A DNA stretch of 64,000 nt from Streptomyces griseus (GTDB taxonomy: Bacteria > Actinomycetota > Actinomycetes > Streptomycetales > Streptomycetaceae), in assembly GCF_900460065.1 (NCBI RefSeq), contig NZ_UAVD01000024.1:248001-312000 (forward strand). Direction: 5' to 3'. This document shows positions 41,042-49,878 of the stretch, one piece after another. The notes beneath the pieces are model-generated. The model was given only the letters and a program-made list of their open reading frames with translations, searched no databases and had not been told where the DNA came from. Within the stretch, counting starts at the first letter, position 1. Each line of letters opens with the position of its first letter. Both the position numbers and the translations under genes were made by a program.

Positions 41042-42628
41042 TCAGCGGCGGAAGCCGAGCAGCCCGTGCAGACGGCTGCCCCTGCTGTTGTCCACCGACT
41101 GGGCGGCCGCCTTCTCGGCGGGCAGCGGCTTCGGTTCCGGGAGGGCGGCGCAGACCGCGTCCGCCTCGCCCCGGCCGCGCGGGACCGTGCCGTCGGCGAG
41201 GTAGGCCGCCAGGTGCCCGTCCAGGCAGTCGTTGCCGCTCAGCGTGATGCCGTGGTTGCCGCCGCCCTCCTCCACGACGAGGCTGGACCCCGTGAGCTTG
41301 CGGTGCATGCTGACCGCGCCGCCGTACGGGGTCGCCGCGTCGTCCGTGGCCTGGAGGATCAGCGCCGGGGGCAGCTGACGGTTGTTCACCGGGGCCGGCC
41401 GCAGCGGCGCCACCGGCCAGCTCGCGCACGGCGCGTTGTACCAGGTGTTGTTCCAGGTCATGAACGGCGCCTTCTTGTGGATCCGGCGGCTGTCGTTGCG
41501 CCAGGTGCTCCAGTGCTCGGGCCAGCCGGCGTCGCGGCACTGGACGGCCGTGTAGACCGAGTAGCCGTTCTCGCCGCCCGCGTCGACCGCGCCGAAGTTC
41601 TCGTACACCTCGACCAGCGCCTCGGTGTCCCGGTTCTTCGCGTACGCGGCGAACGCCTCGGCGAGATAGGGCCAGTAGCCGTTGTAGTACCCGCCGGGGA
41701 TGAAGGTGTCCTCCAGCTCGCCCGCGCCGACCGTGCCGCCCGCCGGTTTCCGTGCCACGTCCGCCCGCATGCGGTACCAGGCGGCCTCCACCCCGGCCGG
41801 GTCGCTGCCCAGGCCGTACGCGGCGTCGTTCTTCGCCACCCAGGCGGCGAACGCCTTGTGCCGGTCGTCGAACGCGTAGTTCTGGCCGAGGTTGCCCTCG
41901 TACCAGACGTCGTCCGGGTCGACGACCGAGTCCAGGACCAGGCGGCGCACCCGCTCCGGGTGCAGCTTGGCGTAGACCGCGCCGAGGTAGGTGCCGTAGG
42001 AGTAGCCGAAGTAGTTGATCTGCCGGGAGCCGAGCGCCCGGCGGATCACGTCGAGGTCCTCGGCGGCGCTGACCGTGTCCATGTACGGCAGCACGTCGCC
42101 GTGCTTCTCGCCGCAGGCCCGCGCGAAGGACTCCGCCCGGTCGCGGTTGATCCGCTCCGAGCGGGCGGAGTCCGGCACCGTGTCGGGGCGCACGGGATCG
42201 AAGTGGCCCGGCAGGCAGTTCAGCGCCGGGGTGCTCCTGCCGACCCCGCGCGGGTCAAAACCGATCACGTCGTACTGGGCCGCGACCTTCTTCGGCAGCG
42301 AGGACGCCACGAACCCGGCCATCGAGAGACCGCTGCCGCCGGGGCCGCCCGGGTTGACCAGCAGCGGGCCCTGGAAGGTCTTCGCGGTGTGCGGGACGCG
42401 GGAGAGGGCGAGCGTGATCTGACGTCCCGAGGGGTGGCGGTGGTCCAGCGGGGCCTTGACCTTCGCGCACTGGAGCGTCGGGTAGCTCTCGGTCGGGCAG
42501 TCGGTCCACTTCGGCTTGGACGCGGGCGGCGTGCTCGCCGCGGTGGTGGCGGCGGGCGCGGGCGCGGCGGTCAGCAGACCGGCGACGGTCGCGCCGACGG
42601 CGACCAGGATTCCTGCACGTTTCGTCAT
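41042..42628 (-). CDS. Secreted tripeptidyl-aminopeptidase-like alpha/beta hydrolase (S33)
   Basis: This 528-aa exported protein has a signal peptide with AAPAPA cleavage region. The catalytic domain has VNPGGPGGSG (oxyanion loop), FDPRGVGRS, the nucleophile GYSYGTYLG, a late Asp in QATDDAATPY and the His in GGGNHGITLSG. The C-terminal cap with the cysteine pair near CLDGHL is typical of Streptomyces TAP/SlpD/SlpE proteins, which remove tripeptides or single residues from peptide N-termini outside the cell. GGGAGG lies before the ATG. Confidence 0.92.
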   Translation of the reverse strand: MTKRAGILVAVGATVAGLLTAAPAPAATTAASTPPASKPKWTDCPTESYPTLQCAKVKAPLDHRHPSGRQITLALSRVPHTAKTFQGPLLVNPGGPGGSGLSMAGFVASSLPKKVAAQYDVIGFDPRGVGRSTPALNCLPGHFDPVRPDTVPDSARSERINRDRAESFARACGEKHGDVLPYMDTVSAAEDLDVIRRALGSRQINYFGYSYGTYLGAVYAKLHPERVRRLVLDSVVDPDDVWYEGNLGQNYAFDDRHKAFAAWVAKNDAAYGLGSDPAGVEAAWYRMRADVARKPAGGTVGAGELEDTFIPGGYYNGYWPYLAEAFAAYAKNRDTEALVEVYENFGAVDAGGENGYSVYTAVQCRDAGWPEHWSTWRNDSRRIHKKAPFMTWNNTWYNAPCASWPVAPLRPAPVNNRQLPPALILQATDDAATPYGGAVSMHRKLTGSSLVVEEGGGNHGITLSGNDCLDGHLAAYLADGTVPRGRGEADAVCAALPEPKPLPAEKAAAQSVDNSRGSRLHGLLGFRR

Positions 42629-42784
42629 GGGGCCTCCCGGGGTGACGGGACGCGGCGCCGGATCACCGGTCCCCGCGCCGCATGCTCCCCGAATACCCCC
42701 GCGGAAGGGCCGGTTCCGCGCGGAGTCGCCCGTACGGTCACGCCATCGGCCCTGCGGGCGGGCGGCCGGGGTCCGCCGCGCACC

Positions 42785-43816
42785 TCACAGCAGGGTCAGC
42801 TGGGTGGGGCCCGGCTCCGGGGCGGCGGCGGGCGTCCGGCCGATCCGCCGGCCCTCCCCCCGGTGTGCCGGGCCGATCCCGAACTCGTCCGCCAGCTCGT
42901 GCACCTGGCGGGTGATCCGGCGCTGGTACCAGGTGGGGGCGTACGCCCCGTCCCCGTACATCCGCTCGTACCGCTCCACCAGGTGCGGGTGGTGCAGGCC
43001 GAGCCAGCGCAGATACCACTCGCGGGCGCCGGGGCGCAGATGCAGGACGAGCGGGGTCACCGACACCGCCCCGGCCGCCGCGATCGCGGAGACCGTGGCG
43101 CGCAGCTGCTCCGGGCTGTCGCCGAGGAAGGGGACGACGGGCGCCATCAGGACCGAGCAGCCGATCCCGGCCTGGGTCAGCGTGTGGACGGCGTCGAGGC
43201 GGCGGCCGGGGGAGGGGGTGCCCGGTTCGACCGTCCGCCACAGCTCCCGGTCGGTGAAGCCGACGGAGACCGAGACGCCCACCTCGGCGACCTCCGCCGC
43301 CTGCCGCAGCAGCTCCAGGTCCCGCAGGATCAGCGTGCCCTTGGTCAGGATGGAGAAGGGGTTCGCCCGGTCGCGCAGGGCGCCGATGATGCCCGGCATG
43401 AGCCGGTAGCGGCCCTCCGCCCGCTGGTAGCAGTCGACGTTCGTGCCCATCGCGACGTGCTCGCCCCGCCAGTGCCGGGAGGCCAGCTCCCGCTGGAGCA
43501 GCTCGGCGGCGTTGACCTTGACGACGATCTGGGAGTCGAAGCCGGTGCCGGTGTCCAGGTCCAGGTAGCTGTGGGTCTTGCGGGCGAAGCAGTACACACA
43601 GGCGTGCGTACAGCCCCGGTACGGGTTCACCGTCCATTCGAACGGCATCCGCGAGGCGCCGGGCACCCGGTTCAGGATCGAACGGGCCCGGATCTCGTGG
43701 AAGGTGATGCCCCGGAACTCCGGGGTGTCGAACGTGCGCGTGGTCACCGCGTCCGCGGCGAAGAGCGCGCTGTTCCCGGCCGTCGAGTTCTTCTCGACCA
43801 GATTGTCCCAGCGCAT
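42785..43816 (-). CDS. Rv2578c-type radical SAM protein
   Basis: This 343-aa protein has the radical SAM cluster motif CTHACVYC (C-x3-C-x2-C) in a PYRGCTHACVYCFAR context. MRWDNLVE at the N-terminus and NPFSILTKGTLILRD with the later MAPVVPFLGDS place it in the Rv2578c/SplB-related family, found throughout actinobacteria without known reaction. AGGAGG lies 5 bp before the ATG. It diverges from the VOC gene. Confidence 0.9.
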   Translation of the reverse strand: MRWDNLVEKNSTAGNSALFAADAVTTRTFDTPEFRGITFHEIRARSILNRVPGASRMPFEWTVNPYRGCTHACVYCFARKTHSYLDLDTGTGFDSQIVVKVNAAELLQRELASRHWRGEHVAMGTNVDCYQRAEGRYRLMPGIIGALRDRANPFSILTKGTLILRDLELLRQAAEVAEVGVSVSVGFTDRELWRTVEPGTPSPGRRLDAVHTLTQAGIGCSVLMAPVVPFLGDSPEQLRATVSAIAAAGAVSVTPLVLHLRPGAREWYLRWLGLHHPHLVERYERMYGDGAYAPTWYQRRITRQVHELADEFGIGPAHRGEGRRIGRTPAAAPEPGPTQLTLL

Positions 43817-43947
43817 GGACGCCTCCTCGGTAGCACTCCCCGCAGAATAGAACACTTGTTCCCTTGATCGTGCGCGACGGGCCGTACCGCCCTGCGGCTA
43901 GCCTGTGGCCCCGGCAGACCCGCCGTTCCGACCGGGAGGTCCCGACC

Positions 43948-44340
43948 ATGGCAGCCAAGTTCACCGAGCTCGCGATCGACTGTGCGGATCCCGTCGGGCT
44001 CGCCCGGTTCTGGTGCTCGGTCCTCGACTACGAGGTGCTGGGCGAGGAGGCGGAGGAGGGCGTCGTCACCATCGGTCCGCCCGCGGCGGGTGGGGGAGCG
44101 GACCGCCCCGGGCCCGTGGCGCCGGTGCTGGCCTTCGCCCGGGTGCCCGAGGGCAAGACCGCCAAGAACCGCCTCCACATCGACGTCAGTCCCAGCGACC
44201 GGGACCAGGGCGACGAGGTCCGCAGACTGCTCGGCCTGGGGGCCCGCCGCCTCGACGTCGGCCAGGGTGACGCGAGCTGGGTCGTGCTCACCGACCCGGA
44301 GGGCAACGAATTCTGCGTCCTGCGGGATCGTCGCCCCTGA
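43948..44340 (+). CDS. VOC family (glyoxalase-like) protein
   Basis: This 130-aa protein has two beta-alpha-beta-beta-beta halves: FTELAIDCADPVGLARFWCSVL and LHIDVSPSDRDQGDEV, closing with DPEGNEFCVLR. A metal site of His in LHIDV and Glu in GNEF is possible. Function is not predictable; relatives act in resistance or as enzymes on small molecules. GGGAGGT precedes the ATG. Confidence 0.85.
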   Translation: MAAKFTELAIDCADPVGLARFWCSVLDYEVLGEEAEEGVVTIGPPAAGGGADRPGPVAPVLAFARVPEGKTAKNRLHIDVSPSDRDQGDEVRRLLGLGARRLDVGQGDASWVVLTDPEGNEFCVLRDRRP

Positions 44341-44590
44341 ACCCCGGCGGCCGGGAGGTCGCGCACGACCGAACTGCGCCCGGGAGGCGTCCACGTGACG
44401 GTCCGGCGCGTCCCCGGACGGCTGGTGGCAGCCCTCGCCGCCGCGGCGGGGCGCGGGCTCGCCGCACGGGTCACGTCCCGGTGGCGCGGGTGTGCGGAAC
44501 CGTTCGCGGCCGGACGTGATTTTGAGCGGCCGTGCCCGAGGTGGTTGGCTCAGCTCACCCACCGAACAACCGAGTGCTGGAGGAACAGCC

Positions 44591-45034
44591 ATGGCGCAGG
44601 TCGAGGCCACCACGGAGCGGATCATCGCGGCGGACGCGGAGACGGTGTTCGACGCGCTGGCCGACTACAAGGACGTCCGCGGCAAGGTGCTGACCGGGCA
44701 CTTCAGCGAGTACGAGGTCCGGGAGGGCGGCGACGGCGAGGGCAGCCTGGTGCACTGGAAGCTCCAGGCGACCAGCAAGCGCGTCCGGGACTGCCTGCTG
44801 GAGGTCACCGAGCCGACCGACGGGCAGCTCGTCGAGAAGGACCGCAACTCCTCCATGGTCACGACCTGGACCGTCACCCCGGCCGGTGAGGGGAAGTCCA
44901 AGGCCGTCGTGACCACGGTCTGGGACGGCGCGGGCGGCATCGGCGGGTTCTTCGAGCGGACCTTCGCGCCCAAGGGCCTCGGCCGGATCTACGACGAGGT
45001 GCTCCAGAACCTCGCCACCGAGGTCGAGAAGTAG
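44591..45034 (+). CDS. SRPBCC (START/Bet v1-like) family protein
   Basis: This 147-aa protein starts with the SRPBCC pattern VEATTERIIAADAETVFDALADYKDVR and ends with GFFERTFAPKGLGRIYDEVLQNLATEV, the long C-terminal helix that closes the hydrophobic cavity. It most likely binds a lipid-like ligand. A site GGAGGA is 6 bp before the ATG. The 250 bp upstream hold nothing recognised. Confidence 0.86.
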   Translation: MAQVEATTERIIAADAETVFDALADYKDVRGKVLTGHFSEYEVREGGDGEGSLVHWKLQATSKRVRDCLLEVTEPTDGQLVEKDRNSSMVTTWTVTPAGEGKSKAVVTTVWDGAGGIGGFFERTFAPKGLGRIYDEVLQNLATEVEK

Positions 45035-45280
45035 GACCGGCCGGCCACGGGTCCGTCCGCCTCCCGCCCCGCACGGAGGCCGGACGGATCCGGCTTCCGT
45101 GGGGCGACCGGCCTCACCGGAACGGGTGGTTTTCCGGGGCGGCCGGTGGTGCGCCCGTAGCACCTCTCACCGGCGCATAAGCCTTCCGTGCGCGCCGCGT
45201 ACGCCCCTCGTCACGTTTGCCCTGCCTTGCCGCGCGATGCGAGAAATGGGCGGCGCAGGTGCGGACGAGGGGAGCGTTAC

Positions 45281-47767
45281 GTGGTGGGTGGTATCACGCT
45301 GGTGAAGGACGAGCCGGACGGCCCGGGACCGGACGGCCCGGGACCGGACGGCCCGACGCCGGACGGCACGGCGGCCACGGTCGACCTCCCCGCCGCGCCG
45401 CCCCCGCCGCCCCCTCCGGCGGGACCCGGGCCCGGACCGGACGCGGCGGAGATCAGCCCCCGCAAGGTCCGCGCGGTCTTCCTCGGGCTGATGCTCACCC
45501 TGCTGCTCGCGGCGCTCGACCAGATGATCGTCGCCACGGCCCTGCCGAAGATCGTCGGTGAGCTGCACGGCCTGGAGAAGATGTCCTGGGCGGTCACCGC
45601 CTACCTCCTCGCCTCCACCATCGTCCTGCCGCTCTACGGCAAGCTCGGCGACCTCTTCGGCCGCAAGGGCGTCTTCCAGTTCGCCATCGTGGTGTTCATC
45701 ATCGGCTCGGCGCTGGCGGGCTGGTCGCGCACCATGGACGAGCTGATCGCCTTCCGCGCCCTCCAGGGCATCGGCGGCGGCGGTCTCATGATCGGCGTCC
45801 AGGCGATCATCGCGGACATCGTCCCGCCCCGGGAGCGCGGTCGCTACCTGGGCCTCATCGGCGCCGTCTTCGGGCTCGCCTCGGTCGCCGGCCCGCTCCT
45901 GGGCGGGTTCTTCACCGACCATGTCTCCTGGCGCTGGTGCTTCTACATCAACGTCCCCTTCGGCCTGGTCACCCTCGCCGTCATCGCCGTCGTCCTCAAG
46001 CTGCCCAAACCCGCCCTCCGGCCCCGGCTCGACGTCCTGGGCGCGGTGCTCCTGGCCGTCGCCTCCGCCTGCCTGGTGCTGGTCACCAGCTGGGGCGGCA
46101 CCGAGTACGCCTGGGGTTCGCGCACCATCCTGGGGCTCGCGGCCGGCGCGGTCGTCTCGACGGCGCTTTTCGTCGCCGCCGAACACCGGGCCGCAGAACC
46201 GATCATTCCGCTGCGACTCTTCCGCGACTCCGTCTTCAACGTCACCGGTCTGGTCGGCGCGGTCGTCGGCGTCGCCCTCTTCGGGGCGGCCAGCTACCTC
46301 CCGACCTACCTCCAGATGGTCGACGGGGTCAGCGCCACCGAGTCCGGGCTGCTGATGCTCCCGATGATGATGGGCATCGTCGGCGGGTCCGTCGTCTCCG
46401 GCCGGCTCATCACCCGCACCGGCCGCTACCGGATCTACCCGATCGTCGGCAGCGCCGTCTCCGTGGTCGGCATGGGACTGCTGTCCCTGCTGGAGGCGGA
46501 CACCTCCCCTCTCGCGTACAGCTTCTACCAGGCAGTCCTCGGCACCGGCATCGGACTGGTCATGTCCGTTCTCGTGCTCGCCGTGCAGAACTCCGTACGC
46601 CCCTCGGACCTCGGCACCGCGACCAGCGCCAACAACTACTTCCGGCAGATCGGCGGCAGCGTCGGCGCGGCGATCTTCGGCACGCTGTTCGCCGGACGGC
46701 TCTCCGACGCGCTCGGCGCACGCCTGCCCGCCGGTGCGGAGCTGCCCGATCCCGAGTCCATCACCCCGCAGATCGTCCACGCGATGGAGCCCGCGCTGCG
46801 CGACGCCTACATCCAGGCGTACGTCGACGCGATGCCGCGCATCTTCCTGTACCTGGTGCCGGTGCTCGTGCTCGGCCTGGTCCTCGCCTTCTTCCTCAAG
46901 GAGAAACCGCTGGTGTCCCACCACAGCCCCGAAGCCGCAGCCGAGGCCATGACCTCCCCGATCCCCGCCGCCCGCGCCGACTCCGGCCGGCCCGCCTCCG
47001 GCTACCTCTCCGGTGTCCCGGTCCACGGGAGCGTCCAGCACCCCGACGGCACGACCGTCCCCCGCGCCGCCCTCACCCTCATCGACGTCCAGGGGCGGCA
47101 GATCGGCCGCGGGGCCAGCGGCGAGGACGGGCGGTACGCGCTGAGCGTCCCTGGTGCGGGCTCCTACGTCCTGATCGCCGCCGCGGGCGGGCACCAGCCG
47201 CAGGCCGTCAGCGTCACCGTGGGCGAGCGCCCCGTCGAGCTGGACGTGGTGCTCGGCGGCGCCGGGCGGCTCGCCGGATCCGTCCTCACCCCCGACGGCG
47301 CGCCCGTACGCGACGCCGCCGTGACCCTGACCGACGTACGGGGCGAGGTCGTCGCCTCCACCCGCACCGGCCACGAGGGCGGTTACGTCATCGGCGAACT
47401 GGTCGCCGGCGAGTACACCCTCGCGGCCAGCGCCCCCGCGTTCCGCCCCGCCGCCCTCCCGGTCAGCGTGCAGGCCGCCCGGGAGACCCGCCAGGACATC
47501 GAGCTGGCGGGCGGGGCCGTCCTGCGCGGCGTCGTGCGGGCCACCGGCGGACGCCCCGTCGAGGACGCCCGGGTCACCCTGCTCGACGCGGCGGGCAACG
47601 TGGTGGACACCCTCACCACCGGACCCGACGGATCGTTCCGGTTCGTCGACCTGTCGTCCGGCGAGTACACCGTGATCGCCGCCGGATACCCGCCGGTCGC
47701 CACCGTCCTCCAGGTCGCGGGCGGCGGCCGCACCGAACGCGATCTCCAGCTCGGGCACGAGGACTGA
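45281..47767 (+). CDS. DHA2-type MFS efflux transporter with three C-terminal carboxypeptidase-regulatory-like domains
   Basis: This 828-aa protein starts with a Pro/Gly/Asp tail (repeats of PDGPG) and then 14 helices. It has [29 protein letters not shown] and [15 protein letters not shown], signs of drug:H+ antiporters. After helix 14 come three beta-sandwich repeats, about residues 575-655, 660-740 and 745-825. Each contains a G-x-V...G-x-P-V-x-x-A-x-V-T-L-x-D core and a GEYTLxA end, as in carboxypeptidase regulatory-like domains. By topology they should be cytosolic. The GTG at 45281 follows GGGGAG. Confidence 0.92.
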   Translation: MVGGITLVKDEPDGPGPDGPGPDGPTPDGTAATVDLPAAPPPPPPPAGPGPGPDAAEISPRKVRAVFLGLMLTLLLAALDQMIVATALPKIVGELHGLEKMSWAVTAYLLASTIVLPLYGKLGDLFGRKGVFQFAIVVFIIGSALAGWSRTMDELIAFRALQGIGGGGLMIGVQAIIADIVPPRERGRYLGLIGAVFGLASVAGPLLGGFFTDHVSWRWCFYINVPFGLVTLAVIAVVLKLPKPALRPRLDVLGAVLLAVASACLVLVTSWGGTEYAWGSRTILGLAAGAVVSTALFVAAEHRAAEPIIPLRLFRDSVFNVTGLVGAVVGVALFGAASYLPTYLQMVDGVSATESGLLMLPMMMGIVGGSVVSGRLITRTGRYRIYPIVGSAVSVVGMGLLSLLEADTSPLAYSFYQAVLGTGIGLVMSVLVLAVQNSVRPSDLGTATSANNYFRQIGGSVGAAIFGTLFAGRLSDALGARLPAGAELPDPESITPQIVHAMEPALRDAYIQAYVDAMPRIFLYLVPVLVLGLVLAFFLKEKPLVSHHSPEAAAEAMTSPIPAARADSGRPASGYLSGVPVHGSVQHPDGTTVPRAALTLIDVQGRQIGRGASGEDGRYALSVPGAGSYVLIAAAGGHQPQAVSVTVGERPVELDVVLGGAGRLAGSVLTPDGAPVRDAAVTLTDVRGEVVASTRTGHEGGYVIGELVAGEYTLAASAPAFRPAALPVSVQAARETRQDIELAGGAVLRGVVRATGGRPVEDARVTLLDAAGNVVDTLTTGPDGSFRFVDLSSGEYTVIAAGYPPVATVLQVAGGGRTERDLQLGHED

Positions 47768-47796
47768 CGCGCCGCGGGACCGGGGCCGGCCGGGCG

Positions 47797-48738
47797 TCAA
47801 GGCCGTGCCCGCACCGGCTCCCGCACCTCTCGTGCCGCCTCCCGCGCCTCCCGCAGCGGGTCCTCCCGCACCAGCCGCATCAGCGCCCGGGCCCCCGGGC
47901 TCAGATCCCGCGCCGCCGGGAGCACCACCACGCTCTCGTACACCGGCCGACGGGCGCCCGTCAGCTCCACGGCGACCAGCCGGGCCGCCTCCGGCTTCCG
48001 GGAGAAGTGGTGCGGCACCACCGCTATCCCCAGCCCCTCCTGCACCAGCTCCAGCAGGCTGTGCACATCGTTGACCTCCAGACCCACCGTCCGGCGCACC
48101 CCCGCCGCGGCGAACGCCTCGTCGGCGGCCCGCCGGGGACCCCAGTCCGGATGGAAGTCGATGAACGACGCCCCCGGCAGCTCCTGCACCCCCACCGCCC
48201 GCCGCTCCGCGTACGCGTGCCCCGCCGCGCACAGCAGCACCATCGGCTCCCGGGCCAGCGGCACCAGCTCCCCGCGCCACTCCGCCGGGCTGACCGTCGC
48301 GGCGAACGCCAGGTCCAGACGCCCGCCCGCCACCCCGTCCAGCAGGCTGCTGGTGCCCTCCTGGCGCAGCCTCAGCTCCAGTTGCGGATGGTCCCGGTGG
48401 AACGCCGCCAACAGCCGCGCCGGGCTCACCCCCGCCACGCACTGCTCGACCCCGACCGTCAGCGTCCCGCGCAGCAGCCCCCGTACGGCATCGACCGCGT
48501 CCCGCGCCGCCCGCGCGCCCGCCAGGGTGCGCTCCGCCTCCACCAGCAGGGCCCGCCCGGCCTCGGTGAGCCGGACCGTGCGCGTGGTGCGGCTGAACAA
48601 CGGGGTCCGCAGCTCCTGCTCCAGGGCCCGTACGGAGGCGGAGAGCCCGGACTGCGAGACGGCGAGGCGCTCGGCGGCACGGGTGAAGTGCCGCTCCTCG
48701 GCGACGGCGACGAAGTGTTCCAGCTGGCGCAGTTCCAT
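47797..48738 (-). CDS. LysR family transcriptional regulator
   Basis: This 313-aa regulator has its helix-turn-helix at residues 1-60 (LEHFVAVAEERHFTRAAERLAVSQSGLSASVRALEQELRTPLF). The effector domain includes LTVGVEQCVAGVSPARLL and GLGIAVVPHHF. It is divergent from the aldo/keto reductase gene with 111 bp between, the usual layout for a LysR protein and its target. It converges on the MFS gene. Confidence 0.93.
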   Translation of the reverse strand: MELRQLEHFVAVAEERHFTRAAERLAVSQSGLSASVRALEQELRTPLFSRTTRTVRLTEAGRALLVEAERTLAGARAARDAVDAVRGLLRGTLTVGVEQCVAGVSPARLLAAFHRDHPQLELRLRQEGTSSLLDGVAGGRLDLAFAATVSPAEWRGELVPLAREPMVLLCAAGHAYAERRAVGVQELPGASFIDFHPDWGPRRAADEAFAAAGVRRTVGLEVNDVHSLLELVQEGLGIAVVPHHFSRKPEAARLVAVELTGARRPVYESVVVLPAARDLSPGARALMRLVREDPLREAREAAREVREPVRARP

Positions 48739-48750
48739 GATTGAGCAATC
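48739..48750. promoter_or_regulatory. Palindrome at the LysR/aldo-keto reductase promoter
   Basis: GATTG-AG-CAATC is an inverted repeat directly upstream of the LysR start codon and about 100 bp before the reductase. Position and symmetry fit a LysR autoregulatory site; the arms are short. Confidence 0.35.
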
Positions 48751-48849
48751 TAGGCGATGAATCCGAGCGGAATCTCCTGTTGGACTGCTGGATCCATCTG
48801 CGGAACCCTGGGCATGTCCCCCCGGCCCTCTCCCCGCGGAGCCTCTCGT

Positions 48850-49854
48850 ATGTACCTCCCGTCCACCGACCGCTACTCCGCCATGCCCTACCGGCGCACC
48901 GGCCGCAGCGGTCTGAAGCTGCCCGCGCTCTCCCTCGGCCTCTGGCACAACTTCGGGGGAGACAGGACGCCCGAGACGCAGGGCGCCATCCTGCGCCGCG
49001 CCTTCGACCTCGGCATCACCCACTTCGACCTGGCCAACAACTACGGCCCGCCGCCCGGCTCCGCCGAAGAGACCCTGGGCCGCGCCCTGGCCACCGACTT
49101 CGCCCGCCTGCGCGACGAGATCGTCATCTCCACCAAGGCCGGCTACCACATGTGGGAGGGGCCGTACGGGGAGTGGGGCTCGCGGAAGTACCTGCGCTCC
49201 TCGCTCGACCAGAGCCTCAAGCGCCTCGGCGTCGAGTACGTCGACATCTTCTACTCCCACCGACCCGACCCGGACACCCCGCTCGAAGAGACCATGGGCG
49301 CGCTCGACTCCGCCGTACGGCAGGGCAAGGCCCTCTACGTCGGCCTCTCCAACTACTCCGCCGCGCAGACCCGGGAGGCCGCCGCGATCCTGAAGGACCT
49401 CGGCACCCCGCTGCTCATCCACCAGCCCCGCTACTCGATGCTCGACCGCCGCATCGAGGACGACGGGCTGCCGGACGTCCTGGACGAGCTGGGCGCCGGG
49501 TCCATCGCCTACTCCCCGCTGGAGCAGGGCATTCTGACCGACCGCTACCTCGACGGCATTCCGGCCGGGTCCCGGGCGGCGGGCGCGAGCCCCTTCCTGA
49601 GCGCCGACGCCGTCACCCCGCGGCTGGTGGAGCGGCTGCGCGCGCTGGACGCGGTGGCGAAGGAGCGCGGCCAGTCGCTCGCGCAGCTGGCCCTGGCGTG
49701 GGTGCTGCGCGGCGGCCGGCTCACCTCCGCCGTCGTCGGCGCGAGCAGCGTCGCCCAGCTGGAGAACAGCGTCGACGCCATCCGGAACCTGGAGTTCACC
49801 GAGGACGAGCTGGCCCGGATCGAGGAGCTGCTGGCGGACGCGAGGACGGGCTGA
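48850..49854 (+). CDS. Aldo/keto reductase, glyceraldehyde-3-phosphate reductase (YghZ) type
   Basis: This 334-aa NADPH-dependent reductase has the catalytic Asp and Tyr in THFDLANNYGPPPGSAEE, Lys in STKAGY and His in FYSHRPD. The cofactor loop is VVGASSVAQLENSV. YRRTGRSGLKLPALSLGLWHNFG and the loop GYHMWEGPYGEWGSRKYL are typical of YghZ-like enzymes, which reduce L-glyceraldehyde 3-phosphate and methylglyoxal. GCGGAG precedes the ATG. Confidence 0.92.
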   Translation: MYLPSTDRYSAMPYRRTGRSGLKLPALSLGLWHNFGGDRTPETQGAILRRAFDLGITHFDLANNYGPPPGSAEETLGRALATDFARLRDEIVISTKAGYHMWEGPYGEWGSRKYLRSSLDQSLKRLGVEYVDIFYSHRPDPDTPLEETMGALDSAVRQGKALYVGLSNYSAAQTREAAAILKDLGTPLLIHQPRYSMLDRRIEDDGLPDVLDELGAGSIAYSPLEQGILTDRYLDGIPAGSRAAGASPFLSADAVTPRLVERLRALDAVAKERGQSLAQLALAWVLRGGRLTSAVVGASSVAQLENSVDAIRNLEFTEDELARIEELLADARTG

Positions 49855-49878
49855 CGCCGGTCGCGTCCGGGCAGCGGG

